Positions 7,411 to 17,171 of a stretch of DNA of 64,000 bases are shown in pieces. Below the pieces are notes generated by a model. The model was not told where the DNA came from, did not search any database, and worked only from the letters and a program-made list of their open reading frames with translations. The DNA is taken from the NCBI RefSeq assembly GCF_903772925.1, contig NZ_LR812090.1, positions 748,629-812,628 on the forward strand, given 5' to 3'. The position numbers and the translations under genes are program-made. The DNA comes from Alteromonas macleodii (lineage in GTDB: Bacteria > Pseudomonadota > Gammaproteobacteria > Enterobacterales > Alteromonadaceae). Each line of letters begins with the position of its first letter. The first letter of the stretch is position 1.

Positions 7411-10023
7411 GTGTTACAAGACTATCGCAATCACGTTGAAGAACGTGCAGCCCAAAATATCCCCCCAAAACCTCTTAATGCAGAACAGGTAGCAGCCCTT
7501 GTCGATTTGTTGAAAAGCCCGCCAGCAGGTGAAGAAGAATTCCTATTAGAGCTGCTCTCAGAGCGTGTGCCGCCAGGTGTTGATGAAGCGGCTTACGTCA
7601 AAGCTGGTTTCTTAAGTGCCATTGCAAAAGGCGAAGACAGTTGTGAACTTATCTCAAAAGAGAAAGCTGTTGAATTGCTGGGAAATATGCATGGCGGTTA
7701 TAACATTGCGACGTTAGTAGAGCTACTTGACGATGAAGACCTTGCTCCATTGGCTGCCAAAGAGTTAAAACACACGTTGCTGATGTTTGATGCTTATCAC
7801 GATGTGGAAGAAAAACACAAAGCGGGTAACGAGTACGCTACTGCGATCATTAAATCTTGGGCAGAAGGTGAGTGGTTCACGTCGCGCAAGTTAATGGACG
7901 ATAAAATTACTTACACTGTATTTAAGGTGACCGGTGAAACCAATACTGATGATTTGTCGCCCGCACCTGACGCATGGTCTCGCCCAGATATTCCATTGCA
8001 CGCTCTTGCTGCTTACAAAATGCCACGCGAAGGTTTAGAGCCAGAAGAACCTGGCGTTAAAGGACCAATGGCGCAAATAGAAGAAGTCAAAAGTAAGGGC
8101 TACCCCGTTGCTTTTGTTGGTGATGTAGTAGGTACAGGCTCATCGCGTAAGTCGGCGACTAACTCTGTCTTGTGGTTCTTTGGCGAGGACTTGTCGGGCG
8201 TGCCTAACAAACGGGGCGGTGGCGTATGTATCGGTTCCAAAGTCGCACCTATTTTCTTTAACACCATGGAAGACGCGGGCGCATTAGTATTTGAAGCCGA
8301 CGTTGAAAAAATGAATATGGGAGATGTGATAGATATCTACCCATTTGAAGGAAAAATCACTAATCACGAAACCGGTGAGCTACTTGCTGAATACAGCTAT
8401 AAATCGAAAGTTATTTTAGATGAGGTGCGTGCCGGCGGACGTATTAACCTGATCATCGGGCGCGGTCTTACCGAGAAGGCGCGTGAGACACTAGGTTTAG
8501 GCCCAACGGATTTATTCCGTACGCCTGAACAGCCGAAAGACAGCGGAGCGGGTTTCTCGCTTGCGCAGAAAATGGTAGGCAAAGCCTGTGGTGTTGAAGG
8601 CATTCGCCCCGGCACCTACTGCGAGCCTAAAATGACAACCGTTGGTTCGCAAGATACTACAGGTCCCATGACCCGTGATGAGCTTAAAGACTTAGCTTGC
8701 CTTGGCTTTACGGCCGACTTGACCATGCAGTCCTTTTGTCACACGGCTGCTTATCCAAAGCCGGTGGATATTGAAACCCAGCACACGCTGCCTGATTTTA
8801 TTATGAATCGGGGTGGGGTATCGCTTCGTCCCGGTGACGGTATTATTCACAGCTGGTTAAACCGCATGCTGTTACCTGACACAGTAGGCACCGGTGGTGA
8901 CTCGCATACTCGTTTCCCATTGGGAATTTCGTTCCCAGCGGGCTCTGGCTTGGTGGCATTTGCTGCAGCAACGGGTGTTATGCCCCTGGATATGCCAGAG
9001 TCTATATTGGTGCGCTTTAAAGGCGAAATGCAGCCGGGCATTACCTTACGAGACCTTGTACATGCCATTCCGCTATATGGCATTAAACAAGGGCTATTAA
9101 CGGTAGAGAAAAAAGGCAAAATCAATGCGTTCTCTGGCCGTATATTAGAAATCGAAGGGTTGGAAAACCTTACTGTAGAACAGGCGTTTGAGTTATCGGA
9201 TGCATCGGCAGAACGTTCAGCTGCAGGTTGTACTATCAACCTTTCTGAAGAGTCGATAGCTGAATATCTGCGTTCAAATATTACTATGCTTCGCTGGATG
9301 ATTAATGAAGGTTATGGCGACCCTCGTACGCTAGAGCGCCGCGCGCAGAAAATGGAAGAGTGGCTTGCTAACCCAGAATTAATGCGCGCCGATAAGGATG
9401 CTGAATATGCCGAAGTTATCGAAATTGACCTTAACGACATTAAAGAGCCTATCGTCTGCTGCCCAAATGATCCCGACGATGCGAAAACCCTATCTGACGT
9501 TGCAGGTGATAAGGTAGATGAAGTCTTCATTGGCTCGTGTATGACAAACATTGGCCACTTCCGGGCAGCCGGCAAATTGCTTGAGCAATACAATAAAACA
9601 CTTCCAACCCGATTATGGATGTCGCCACCGACTAAGATGGACAAAGCCCAGTTAATGGAAGAGGGGTACTACAACATTTACGGTCGTGTGGGCGTACGCA
9701 CCGAGATGCCGGGGTGTTCACTTTGTATGGGTAACCAAGCAAGGGTAGACGCGGGCGCCACTGTGCTCTCAACATCAACCCGAAACTTCCCTAACCGTTT
9801 AGGTGATGGAGCGAATGTGTATCTAACCTCAGCAGAGCTTGCTGCGGTTGGCGCAATTGTGGGCCGCATTCCTACCGCTGAGGAATACATGGAATACGCC
9901 AGCAAAATTAACGCAATGTCGGGAGAAGTATTCCGCTACTTAAACTTCGACAAAATGCCTAGCTTTAAAAAGGCGGAAGAAGAAGCTAAGGCGCGCATTA
10001 TTCCAACGTTGAATGTTGCTTAA
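7411..10023 (+). CDS. acnB: Aconitate hydratase B (classical)
   Basis: The main gammaproteobacterial aconitase/2-methylisocitrate dehydratase of the TCA and methylcitrate cycles, cytoplasmic. The 870-residue product aligns by eye with E. coli AcnB (865 residues) over its whole length. The GTG at 7411 is chosen as start because GAGGAAGAG precedes it, VLQDYRNHVEERAAQN matches the E. coli N-terminus, and it puts the cluster cysteines at 710, 769 and 772, the E. coli numbers. An in-frame TTG at 7348 would add 21 unrelated residues. Motifs NTDDLSPAPDAWSRPDIPLHA, GTGSSRKSATNS and GTGGDSHTRFP are intact. It lies 4.4 kb after a divergent paralogue. A terminator follows. Confidence 0.97.
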   Translation: MLQDYRNHVEERAAQNIPPKPLNAEQVAALVDLLKSPPAGEEEFLLELLSERVPPGVDEAAYVKAGFLSAIAKGEDSCELISKEKAVELLGNMHGGYNIATLVELLDDEDLAPLAAKELKHTLLMFDAYHDVEEKHKAGNEYATAIIKSWAEGEWFTSRKLMDDKITYTVFKVTGETNTDDLSPAPDAWSRPDIPLHALAAYKMPREGLEPEEPGVKGPMAQIEEVKSKGYPVAFVGDVVGTGSSRKSATNSVLWFFGEDLSGVPNKRGGGVCIGSKVAPIFFNTMEDAGALVFEADVEKMNMGDVIDIYPFEGKITNHETGELLAEYSYKSKVILDEVRAGGRINLIIGRGLTEKARETLGLGPTDLFRTPEQPKDSGAGFSLAQKMVGKACGVEGIRPGTYCEPKMTTVGSQDTTGPMTRDELKDLACLGFTADLTMQSFCHTAAYPKPVDIETQHTLPDFIMNRGGVSLRPGDGIIHSWLNRMLLPDTVGTGGDSHTRFPLGISFPAGSGLVAFAAATGVMPLDMPESILVRFKGEMQPGITLRDLVHAIPLYGIKQGLLTVEKKGKINAFSGRILEIEGLENLTVEQAFELSDASAERSAAGCTINLSEESIAEYLRSNITMLRWMINEGYGDPRTLERRAQKMEEWLANPELMRADKDAEYAEVIEIDLNDIKEPIVCCPNDPDDAKTLSDVAGDKVDEVFIGSCMTNIGHFRAAGKLLEQYNKTLPTRLWMSPPTKMDKAQLMEEGYYNIYGRVGVRTEMPGCSLCMGNQARVDAGATVLSTSTRNFPNRLGDGANVYLTSAELAAVGAIVGRIPTAEEYMEYASKINAMSGEVFRYLNFDKMPSFKKAEEEAKARIIPTLNVA

Positions 10024-10040
10024 AATAGTGTATAAACTAC

Positions 10041-10076
10041 AAAGCCGGTTGCCTTAGTGGTGACCGGCTTTTTTTA
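10041..10076 (+). terminator. Terminator after acnB
   Basis: AAAGCCGGT pairs with ACCGGCTTT across a short loop and is followed by a T run. The DUF192 gene starts only 20 bases later. Confidence 0.85.
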
Positions 10077-10095
10077 TGGCGAAAAGGAATGTCTA

Positions 10096-10545
10096 ATGGG
10101 AAAATCTTTCTTTATTGTTGCTGCACTTGTATTAACCTTAGGGTGTGCAAAAGCGCAGGTAGACCCTGTATCGTCACTGAATTCAGTGGACTTCGAATCT
10201 ATTACACTGGAGATAGGTGGCAAGCACTATGAAGTTGAGTATGCCAATACCTTTGAGCAACGCGCGCAGGGCCTTATGTTTCGCAAAGCCTTGTGCGAAG
10301 ACTGCGGTATGTTTTTTAAGTTTTCTAGCCCCAAATTTGCGGGCATGTGGATGAAAAACACCTTTGTTCCCCTAGACGTAGCATTTATCGACAGAAATGG
10401 CGTAATAACGGATATAAAACCTCTCACTCCCCATAGTTTGGAGTCGGTCGGATCATCGAAAGAGGTACTTTACGCGTTGGAAATGAACCAAGGGTGGTTT
10501 GCCGAGAATAATATAAAAGTAGGCGACCAAATAACGATTGATTAA
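10096..10545 (+). CDS. DUF192 family lipoprotein
   Basis: A 149-residue exported protein. The ATG at 10096 follows AAAAGGAAT; a GTG at 10057 lies inside the acnB terminator and is rejected. From this start, MGKSFFIVAALVLTLGC gives a good lipobox with Cys17, so it is probably a lipoprotein. The mature part is a DUF192 domain: the usual blocks VEYANTFEQRAQGLMFR, GMFFKF, MWMKNTFVPLDVAFID and VLEMNQGWFAEN-like (YALEMNQGWFAENNIKVGD) are present. The biochemical function of DUF192 is not established. Two hairpins separate it from lysC. Confidence 0.85.
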   Translation: MGKSFFIVAALVLTLGCAKAQVDPVSSLNSVDFESITLEIGGKHYEVEYANTFEQRAQGLMFRKALCEDCGMFFKFSSPKFAGMWMKNTFVPLDVAFIDRNGVITDIKPLTPHSLESVGSSKEVLYALEMNQGWFAENNIKVGDQITID

Positions 10546-10585
10546 CCGCGTAAAGCGCGGTTGCTGCTAGCGAAAAGCTAGTTTT
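10546..10585 (+). terminator. Tandem hairpins between DUF192 gene and lysC
   Basis: Two adjacent stem-loops: AACCGCG-taaag-CGCGGTT, then CTAGC-gaaaa-GCTAG followed by TTTTATT. The second looks like a weak intrinsic terminator of the upstream gene. Because lysC starts 20 bases on, it could also act as a leader attenuator. It is far too short for the lysine riboswitch. Confidence 0.6.
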
Positions 10586-10603
10586 ATTCTGGAGTTAAAT
10601 ATA

Positions 10604-11953
10604 GTGACAAATGCCTTATCGATAGCTAAGTTCGGTGGAACTAGCGTAGCGAATTACGAAGTAATGCAAAACTGCGCCCGAATTGTTGCCGGTAATGAAA
10701 AAACACGCATTGTGGTAGTGAGTGCTTCAGCTGGGGTAACAAATCACCTTGTAAGCCTAGCTCATACACCAATGACGCAACAGCAAATTGAAGAAACCTG
10801 CCAAGCCATTGTGGATATAGAACACGCTATTCTAAATAAGCTTGATGACAAAGATGCAGTAGAGCCTAAACTTAACGATTTGCTAGAAGAAATGCGCAGC
10901 TTAGCATTTCACGAAGAAATCCTTCACCGCGATGATTTAAAAGATCAGCTGCTTTCTATGGGTGAGCGAATGTCATCATTGATGTTCTCATCAGTGCTTG
11001 CGGAGCAAGGCGTGAAAACCATGAACTTTGACGTTCGCAAAGTACTTCGTACTGACAGCGAATTCGGTGAAGGCGCGCCTCAAATAGAAGAGATTGAAAA
11101 ACTTGCTAAGCAGCTGCTCGCGCCAGAAATCAAAGACGCTATTGTAGTTACACAAGGTTTTGTTGGTGCAGATGAAGAAGGCCGTACAACAACCCTTGGT
11201 CGTGGTGGCTCTGATTTTACGGCTGCACTACTTGCAGAAGCGCTTGATGCCGAATCGTGCGAGATTTGGACTGATGTAACGGGTGTGTACACGACTGACC
11301 CACGCATTACTCCGGCTGCCCATCCGTTACCTGAGCTCAGCTTTGAAGAAGCCGCGGAAATGGCTACTTTTGGTGCCAAGGTACTACACCCTGCCACTAT
11401 GGAGCCTGCGCTTCGCAAAGACATTAAAGTGTTTGTAGGTTCAAGCAAAGAGCCAGAAAAGGGCGGTACATGGATTGTGCGTGATTGTGAGCACGAGCCT
11501 CCGTACCGTGCGATTACTCGCCGTAAAGAGCAAGTAATGGTGACAGTGAAAACTCCAAAGATGATGTACGCGCAAGGTTTCCTACAGCAGGTATTTGCTA
11601 TCATCGCTAAGCATAAGCTGAGTGTCGATTTGGTCACCACTTCAGAAATCTCGGTATCTTTTACCCTTGATAACCCCGCGAACTCTGTAGCTCAGCGTTT
11701 GAATAAAGAGACCATTGCCGAACTTGAAACCATCTGTGACGTTAAAGTAGAAAAAGGTTACGACCTTGTCACCGTTGTAGGAAACAACATGCAAACGGCT
11801 ATTGGGGTTTCAAGTAAGATTCTATCTGCGGTATCTGATTTTAACTTACGCATGATTTGCTTTGGCGCTAATCCGCACAACCTATCGTTTTTGGTTAACG
11901 AGACCGACAGTGATGACGTGGTTCGCAAGCTGCATTCGGCATTGTTTGAATAA
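10604..11953 (+). CDS. lysC: Aspartate kinase, lysine-sensitive (aspartokinase III type)
   Basis: Phosphorylates L-aspartate, the first step to lysine, threonine, methionine and diaminopimelate; cytoplasmic. The 449-residue monofunctional protein matches E. coli LysC along its length: KFGGTSVA (catalytic/ATP site) near residue 9, TTLGRGGSDFTAALLAEAL in the middle, EMATFGAKVLHPATMEPA, and two C-terminal ACT domains (about 305-449) that bind the feedback inhibitor. There is no homoserine dehydrogenase part. Start is GTG at 10604 after GGAG. A strong terminator follows. Lysine feedback is expected from the family but not shown by the sequence. Confidence 0.95.
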   Translation: MTNALSIAKFGGTSVANYEVMQNCARIVAGNEKTRIVVVSASAGVTNHLVSLAHTPMTQQQIEETCQAIVDIEHAILNKLDDKDAVEPKLNDLLEEMRSLAFHEEILHRDDLKDQLLSMGERMSSLMFSSVLAEQGVKTMNFDVRKVLRTDSEFGEGAPQIEEIEKLAKQLLAPEIKDAIVVTQGFVGADEEGRTTTLGRGGSDFTAALLAEALDAESCEIWTDVTGVYTTDPRITPAAHPLPELSFEEAAEMATFGAKVLHPATMEPALRKDIKVFVGSSKEPEKGGTWIVRDCEHEPPYRAITRRKEQVMVTVKTPKMMYAQGFLQQVFAIIAKHKLSVDLVTTSEISVSFTLDNPANSVAQRLNKETIAELETICDVKVEKGYDLVTVVGNNMQTAIGVSSKILSAVSDFNLRMICFGANPHNLSFLVNETDSDDVVRKLHSALFE

Positions 11954-11978
11954 GGACTAGATTTGCGTAAAGCGTAAA

Positions 11979-12012
11979 AAAAACGGTCGCCTCAAGGCGG
12001 CCGTTTTTGTTT
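11979..12012 (+). terminator. Terminator after lysC
   Basis: AACGGTCGCC-tcaa-GGCGGCCGTT, preceded by an A run and followed by TTTGTTTT; works in either direction between convergent lysC and the SOUL gene. Confidence 0.9.
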
Positions 12013-12030
12013 TGAGGTAAGTACAAGTAG

Positions 12031-12651
12031 CTAGAGAGCTTCTACCGGAATAATAATTTCATGGCGCTTATTCCAAGGCAGAGTGAATGGAGAGTCGTAG
12101 CCCATGTAGCTTGGTGAACCCGCCGTTTCGATATTGTTTTCTTCCAATACTTTGTGCAGTTTACGGGTGTATTCCTCTTTATCACTATCGCTACTAAAGC
12201 CTGAATAGCGGATAGCCGCCACGGTTCTTTCCGACACGGCAACAAGAGATACATTATCGTTAGTGGGGGTAGGTGCACTTTGCATGTCATATTTACTGGG
12301 TAAGAAAAACATCATAGTTTCTGACGATACTTCAACCGGTGAGGTCATCGCAATTTCTTGTGAACGCTTGCCTATCTCAACTGGCGAAGTCATAGAAATG
12401 TCGCTATTCGTCTTGTTCTCACCAGAGATATAGTTAAAAAGTAGGTTAAAAGCCCCTGTATCTTCGGCTCCCTTAGACATTACGCCCACAGCTTGGTTGT
12501 AATGTCTGATTTCAATATCATCAGCCAGTGTTTTGATAACTGTGTAGGGCAGTGTTTCTGTATCTTTGTAATACGTTGGTTCAGACTGGCTCATGGTGGA
12601 TATCAGTAAAGTAGCAATAAGAAGTGACAGGCGGTAAAAGTTAGCAAGCAT
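12031..12651 (-). CDS. SOUL-family haem-binding protein, exported
   Basis: A SOUL domain protein, related to haem-binding p22HBP. Visible marks are ETLPYTVIKTLADDIEIRHY at the start of the domain, the repeated ISMTSPVEI and IAMTSPVEV, MMFFLPSKY, and the end blocks MGYDSPFTLPWNKRHEIIIPV. The ATG at 12651 gives a signal peptide (MLANFYRLSLLIATLLISTMSQ), so I prefer it to the upstream in-frame ATG at 12711, which adds 20 residues; neither has a strong ribosome binding site. The protein should be periplasmic. Haem binding is inferred from the family only. It is monocistronic and convergent with lysC. Confidence 0.82.
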   Translation of the reverse strand: MLANFYRLSLLIATLLISTMSQSEPTYYKDTETLPYTVIKTLADDIEIRHYNQAVGVMSKGAEDTGAFNLLFNYISGENKTNSDISMTSPVEIGKRSQEIAMTSPVEVSSETMMFFLPSKYDMQSAPTPTNDNVSLVAVSERTVAAIRYSGFSSDSDKEEYTRKLHKVLEENNIETAGSPSYMGYDSPFTLPWNKRHEIIIPVEAL

Positions 12652-12771
12652 AGAGTTTTTAAAGTTTGTTATTTGTACTGTTTCTACGTTAAAAAGCCGA
12701 TTAATGGTCATTCTAGTGTTGCTAAGTGTTTTTGCCGCCCCAAGGGTAATTGCTGTTTATGCAACAGGCAC

Positions 12772-12797
12772 AAAAAAGGGGCGTAAGCCCCTTTCAT
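12772..12797 (-). terminator. Terminator after chemoreceptor gene
   Basis: On the minus strand AAAGGGGC-ttac-GCCCCTTT is followed by more T residues, 20 bases past the chemoreceptor stop codon. Confidence 0.85.
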
Positions 12798-12817
12798 AAA
12801 TAGCATGCAAGCAGTGC

Positions 12818-14842
12818 TTATACTTTAAACTGCCTGATAGACTGCTGTAGCTCTTCGGCAAGACGTGCTACTTCGTGGCTAGATTCAGAGGTTTGCTGTG
12901 CACCCGCTGTCGTCTCTTCAGCAATGCCTACAATGGTTTCAAGTTTTTCACTGATTTCTTGCGATACGGTATTTTGTTCACGGGCTGACTGCTCAATTTG
13001 AGAGCTAACATCATGGGCCTTGTGAACCGCATCGGTAATGATATCTAGCGCCTGCGTGGCTTTTTCGGTTTGTGCAACACAAGCCGCAGTCTGCTCTTTA
13101 CCTTGGTCCATCACAGACACCGCTTTTTCAGCACCAGCTTGAAGAACTTCAATCATGGCGTTGATTTCTTGTGTCGACTCCTGTGTGCGACTCGCAAGGG
13201 TTCTTACTTCATCTGCAACGACCGCAAAGCCTCGGCCTTGCTCACCGGCACGAGCAGCTTCGATAGCGGCGTTCAATGCAAGTAAGTTAGTTTGGTCGGC
13301 AACACCGCGAATAACGTCAAGAATGCCACCAATGCTTGCGCTATCTTGGTGAAGCTTATTAATAACGTCGGCTGCTTCTTGAACATCCCGAGACAAGATT
13401 TCAATAGTGTTTTTGTTTTCCAGCGAGATCTGGCGAACATTTTCTGCTTCGGCATCAGCATGACGAATTTGGCTAAGCGTGTCTTCGGCATTTTGTACAA
13501 CAAGCTGCGACGTTGAGTGCATTTCTGTTGTCGCCGTCGCGACTTGGCCAATTTGTGATTTCTGATCCTGAATTGAATGTGTGGTTTGTGCCGTCACGGC
13601 TGATGTTTGTTCCGACGCCGCAGCTAACTGCTCTGCGCGAACGTTAATGGCAGTAATCAGCTCTTTCAGGTTGCCAATTAGCGTATTACAGTTTCTTGCT
13701 AGTAGCCCAAACTCGTCTTGCGCTGAATCGTCTAGGCGATGAGTAAGGTCACCCGATGAAGCAACAGTAAGTAGTTCGTTTACGCGATAAAGCGGGCGTG
13801 TAATAGCACGAACGGTTACGTAGCCAATGAAGGCTGCTACGGCAATAGAGATGAGAACAACAACAATAACAAAGGTGTTACCTGTTGTAATGGCACCGTT
13901 CACCTGATTTTCTATATGAGATGCTTTCTTATCAGCAAGATTCAGCAGGTTTTCAAGTGCCACAACACCCTGTGCGATATTTGAATCTGATGCATTAAGT
14001 GCTTGTTCAGCATCGTTTCTGCGCTCTAAACGATCCACATGAAGCTGCACTACGCCGTCGTTAGCTTTTATGGCATTGATGGCGTCATTTACTAAGTCGT
14101 TAATATCATCAAGTGTACCTGAGTCATCACGACCGCCCGCTGCTTCAACCATTTCGCTTAGCTGGGTAACTACTTTTTCAACTACAAGGTCAACTTCGTT
14201 GCCAAGTGTCTGTGAGCGAACTAGCGTTTCAGTTTTGATATATTCATAAGAAACAGTAAGTAGCGAAAGAAGCGAAGTTTCAAGTTGACCACCAATCTCA
14301 GCAGCACGTCTGAGGTTAGGATCGCGCTGAACCGCGTCTAGGTCCGAAAAATCCAGAAGGTAGGTAGAGGCATCGTCTGCATTATCTTCAGCATCACCTA
14401 GTTTGTCTTGTATATTGTTGCGCAAGTCGAGGTACATTTGGTGATTTTTGTACATAGCCTCAACATTAGTGATATACGCATCATAAGATTCGCGAACACT
14501 GTTTAGCGTGTTTCTAAGCTCTGGCTCATTACTAACGGCCTGCGCTAGCTTATTGTACTCGTTTTCAAAGGTATCTTTGGCAGAGTCGAATGACGCTCTT
14601 TTGTCCTTAAGATCACTTAAATCTTCTTCGATATAGCTTTCGAAGGTAAGTCGACCCATATTTAGGAAGCTTGCTTTAAGTGCATTACTGCCTGCTACCG
14701 TGGGCAAAGCAACGTCATTTACTTCCTCTGTTGCAGAGCCTATGGAATTGAGGTTATAAAGTGAGACAACACTTATAACGATTAGAAGTGCGCTAATCGC
14801 TACAAATCCCCCGATTACGCGTGTGGCTACCGTTATTTTCAT
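12818..14842 (-). CDS. Methyl-accepting chemotaxis protein
   Basis: A 674-residue transmembrane chemoreceptor that signals to CheA/CheW. TM1 is about residues 8-30 and TM2 about 318-342. Between them lies a long, helix-rich periplasmic sensor of about 285 residues, the size of a helical bimodular (HBM) ligand domain rather than the 4-helix bundle of Tsr/Tar. A HAMP domain follows (about 340-395), then the cytoplasmic coiled coil with the highly conserved hairpin tip ([38 protein letters not shown]) at about 510-550. No CheR-binding pentapeptide is seen at the C-terminus (ends QQSIRQFKV). No che genes are nearby. Ligand unknown. Confidence 0.93.
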   Translation of the reverse strand: MKITVATRVIGGFVAISALLIVISVVSLYNLNSIGSATEEVNDVALPTVAGSNALKASFLNMGRLTFESYIEEDLSDLKDKRASFDSAKDTFENEYNKLAQAVSNEPELRNTLNSVRESYDAYITNVEAMYKNHQMYLDLRNNIQDKLGDAEDNADDASTYLLDFSDLDAVQRDPNLRRAAEIGGQLETSLLSLLTVSYEYIKTETLVRSQTLGNEVDLVVEKVVTQLSEMVEAAGGRDDSGTLDDINDLVNDAINAIKANDGVVQLHVDRLERRNDAEQALNASDSNIAQGVVALENLLNLADKKASHIENQVNGAITTGNTFVIVVVLISIAVAAFIGYVTVRAITRPLYRVNELLTVASSGDLTHRLDDSAQDEFGLLARNCNTLIGNLKELITAINVRAEQLAAASEQTSAVTAQTTHSIQDQKSQIGQVATATTEMHSTSQLVVQNAEDTLSQIRHADAEAENVRQISLENKNTIEILSRDVQEAADVINKLHQDSASIGGILDVIRGVADQTNLLALNAAIEAARAGEQGRGFAVVADEVRTLASRTQESTQEINAMIEVLQAGAEKAVSVMDQGKEQTAACVAQTEKATQALDIITDAVHKAHDVSSQIEQSAREQNTVSQEISEKLETIVGIAEETTAGAQQTSESSHEVARLAEELQQSIRQFKV

Positions 14843-15125
14843 CGGAACTCCTGGATGAGTGTTTTTTATTTTTATCCCTAACGATATTACCCGCCTCAGC
14901 TAACAAAATATAGCACTTATAAAGTGACGCTTGCTTGAATGCTGAGCAGGTAACGAAACATCATCGTTACTTTTACAAGTAAGTGTATCGGCTACAAAGA
15001 CTTAATGTTTATTTTATTTAGCACTTAAGTCTAATTGTTATTACTGGTACAACCAGTTAAGCCGGGAAAAGCGGGTTCTTTCTCAGATAAGTTTCGTATC
15101 TAAAGGCGTGTATACAATAATGATT

Positions 15126-15953
15126 TTATGCTGTAACGCTAATCAAAGCTGAGGTATCTAAATTCAACAGCGTCATACTTTGCCCCCACACGTAGCCAGT
15201 ATCTAAACCAACAAATTGTGAGTTATTTGTATGACCTGATAGGGCGGCCCAGTGTCCGAAAATTACTCGCTGGCTAGTTGTGAGCTTTGTATTTTCTACT
15301 TCAAACCAAGGCTTTAAGGTGCTATTAGCAGTATTGGAAACTGTACTAGGATGAGACTTGTTGTCAAAGTCGAGGGTGCCATCTGTATGAACAAACCGCA
15401 TGCGCGTACACGCATTTACAATAAAGCGCAGTCGCTCGTCCTCCTCAAGTTTATCTGACCACTTGTCGGGTGTATTACCGTACATCTTTGAAAGAAAAGT
15501 GGCGTAATCATCGGACTTGAGGATGTTGCTAACTTCATCACTAAGTGAAACGCAATCATCGATAGACCATTGAGGATAAAGACCAGCGTGAACCATTATT
15601 GATTGTTCGTTTAACTTCGTTGCCAGCGGGAACTGCCTTAACCAATCGACAAGTTCTGTTAAATCTGCCGCATTAAGTAGTGGCTCTAATTTGTCTGACT
15701 TTTTCGCTTTGCGAATACCGTTTACAACAGCAAGTAAGTGCAGGTCGTGATTACCTAAAACACTACTAAATTGGCTGCCAAGAGATTTCAGAAAACGCAA
15801 TGTGCTTAGCGAATCTTCTCCTCTTGCAACCAAATCGCCGACAGCAAACAGCTTGTCGTTTGTCTCGTCAAATTCTACTTTATCCAATACGCGGCGAAGG
15901 CCGTCATAACAGCCTTGAATATCGCCAATGACGTAGGTATTACCTTTAGACAT
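15126..15953 (-). CDS. apaH: Symmetrical bis(5'-nucleosyl)-tetraphosphatase
   Basis: Hydrolyses Ap4A to two ADP, removing a stress-related dinucleotide; cytoplasmic. The 275-residue protein is a calcineurin-type phosphoesterase with its metal-binding motifs in order: GDIQGCYDGL, GDLVARGEDS, LGNHDLHLLA and later HAGLYP and FGHWA. Length equals E. coli ApaH (280). It is the last gene of the lptD-surA-pdxA-rsmA-apaG-apaH series, 7 bases after apaG, so it is probably co-transcribed. Confidence 0.95.
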   Translation of the reverse strand: MSKGNTYVIGDIQGCYDGLRRVLDKVEFDETNDKLFAVGDLVARGEDSLSTLRFLKSLGSQFSSVLGNHDLHLLAVVNGIRKAKKSDKLEPLLNAADLTELVDWLRQFPLATKLNEQSIMVHAGLYPQWSIDDCVSLSDEVSNILKSDDYATFLSKMYGNTPDKWSDKLEEDERLRFIVNACTRMRFVHTDGTLDFDNKSHPSTVSNTANSTLKPWFEVENTKLTTSQRVIFGHWAALSGHTNNSQFVGLDTGYVWGQSMTLLNLDTSALISVTA

Positions 15954-15960
15954 AAAACCC

Positions 15961-16335
15961 TTAATGAAGAATGCTTGGAATAGCTAGGCGAAATACGTTT
16001 ATAGGAACGCGGAAGCGCTCGCCGCTTTCTAGTTCCATTACATAATAGCCTTCCATATTGCCAACTGGTGTGTCAATGACTGCGCCGCTCGTATAGTCAA
16101 AATGTTCACCCGCTTTCATTATAGGCTGTTTTCCTACCACTCCATCACCTTCTACTTCTGACGTTTTACCGTTAGCGTCGGTTATCTTCCAGTAGCGACT
16201 AAGCAGTTGTACGGTATGCTCGCTATTGTTTTCAATAGTAATGTGGTAGGCGAAAGCAAATTGCTTGGAATCTGAGGGAAGGTGCTCAGGAAGGTGACGG
16301 GTTTTCACCCGCACCTTTATATCAAGTACATCCAT
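15961..16335 (-). CDS. apaG: ApaG protein
   Basis: A 124-residue single-domain ApaG protein (fibronectin type III-like fold, function not settled; linked to Co2+/Mg2+ efflux in Salmonella). Family blocks FAFAYHITIENNSEHTVQLL, RYWKITDANGKTSEVEGDGV, GKQPIMKAGEHFDYTSG and MEGYYVMELESGERFRVPI are all intact. It lies between rsmA (8 bases upstream) and apaH (7 bases downstream), the usual place. Confidence 0.95.
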   Translation of the reverse strand: MDVLDIKVRVKTRHLPEHLPSDSKQFAFAYHITIENNSEHTVQLLSRYWKITDANGKTSEVEGDGVVGKQPIMKAGEHFDYTSGAVIDTPVGNMEGYYVMELESGERFRVPINVFRLAIPSILH

Positions 16336-16343
16336 AGAGGAAC

Positions 16344-17171
16344 TTACTGCTCTTGTTGGTGCTCTTTTGCCGATACAGCGTTAGCTATAGTGGCAAAGTC
16401 GTTAAGCGATAGCACTTCTGCGCGAGAAGTTGGATCTATCCCTAACTCACGGATTTCTTCCTCACTCAAGCTGTCTTTCAGTGAGTTACGAATAGTTTTT
16501 CGGCGTTGATTAAAAGCCTGTGCACAAACGCGCTCAAGCGTGTTTACTGATTCAACATCAACGGGTGGAGCTTGATGCGGAACTAGTTTTACAACAGCCG
16601 AGTCTACTTTCGGAGGTGGCTTGAAGGCACCTGGCGGAACATTCAAAACAGGGATCACGTGGCAATAATACTGGGCCATAACAGAAAGCCTGCCGTAGTT
16701 CTTAGAGCCAGGGCCCGCTGCTAGCCTGTTAACCACTTCTTTTTGAAGCATAAAGTGCATGTCTTCAATGCACTGAGCATGGTCAAAAAGGTGGAACATT
16801 AGCGGCGTTGAAATGTTGTAAGGCAAGTTACCAAATACACGAAGCTTCTTGTCTTTTACTGGCATTTCTTTGCATAGTGCGCCGAAATCCATCGTCATCG
16901 CGTCTTGTTCAATAACGGTTAGTTTTTCTCCGTTGAATGGGTGATGTCGCAGTCGTTTGGCAAGGTCGCGGTCAAGTTCAATAACCGTTAATGCGTCAAC
17001 TTCTTCACAAACAGGGTCTGTTAATGCGCCTAAACCCGGCCCAATTTCTACCAGGTTTTGCTCATTTTTTGGCGCGATGGCTGCTACAATTTTACCTATC
17101 ACGTAGTCATCGTGTAGGAAGTTCTGCCCGAATCGCTTTCTGGCCGTATGGCCTAAATGTGTTTTACTCAT
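16344..17171 (-). CDS. rsmA: 16S rRNA dimethyladenosine transferase
   Basis: Uses SAM to dimethylate two adjacent adenosines (A1518 and A1519) in helix 45 of 16S rRNA late in 30S assembly. The 275-residue protein shows [10 protein letters not shown] at the N-terminus, the SAM-binding [11 protein letters not shown] and the catalytic [14 protein letters not shown] motif. The C-terminus has the small helical domain with [12 protein letters not shown]. Its ATG overlaps the pdxA stop by 4 bases (ATGA), implying translational coupling. Confidence 0.96.
   Translation of the reverse strand: MSKTHLGHTARKRFGQNFLHDDYVIGKIVAAIAPKNEQNLVEIGPGLGALTDPVCEEVDALTVIELDRDLAKRLRHHPFNGEKLTVIEQDAMTMDFGALCKEMPVKDKKLRVFGNLPYNISTPLMFHLFDHAQCIEDMHFMLQKEVVNRLAAGPGSKNYGRLSVMAQYYCHVIPVLNVPPGAFKPPPKVDSAVVKLVPHQAPPVDVESVNTLERVCAQAFNQRRKTIRNSLKDSLSEEEIRELGIDPTSRAEVLSLNDFATIANAVSAKEHQQEQ

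Noticed and set aside
10546..10603. Lysine riboswitch before lysC
   Set aside because: Only 58 bases are available; the known L box needs about 170.
11080..11640. 186-codon frame opposite lysC
   Set aside because: Ser/Ala-rich shadow composition on the opposite strand of a highly conserved gene.
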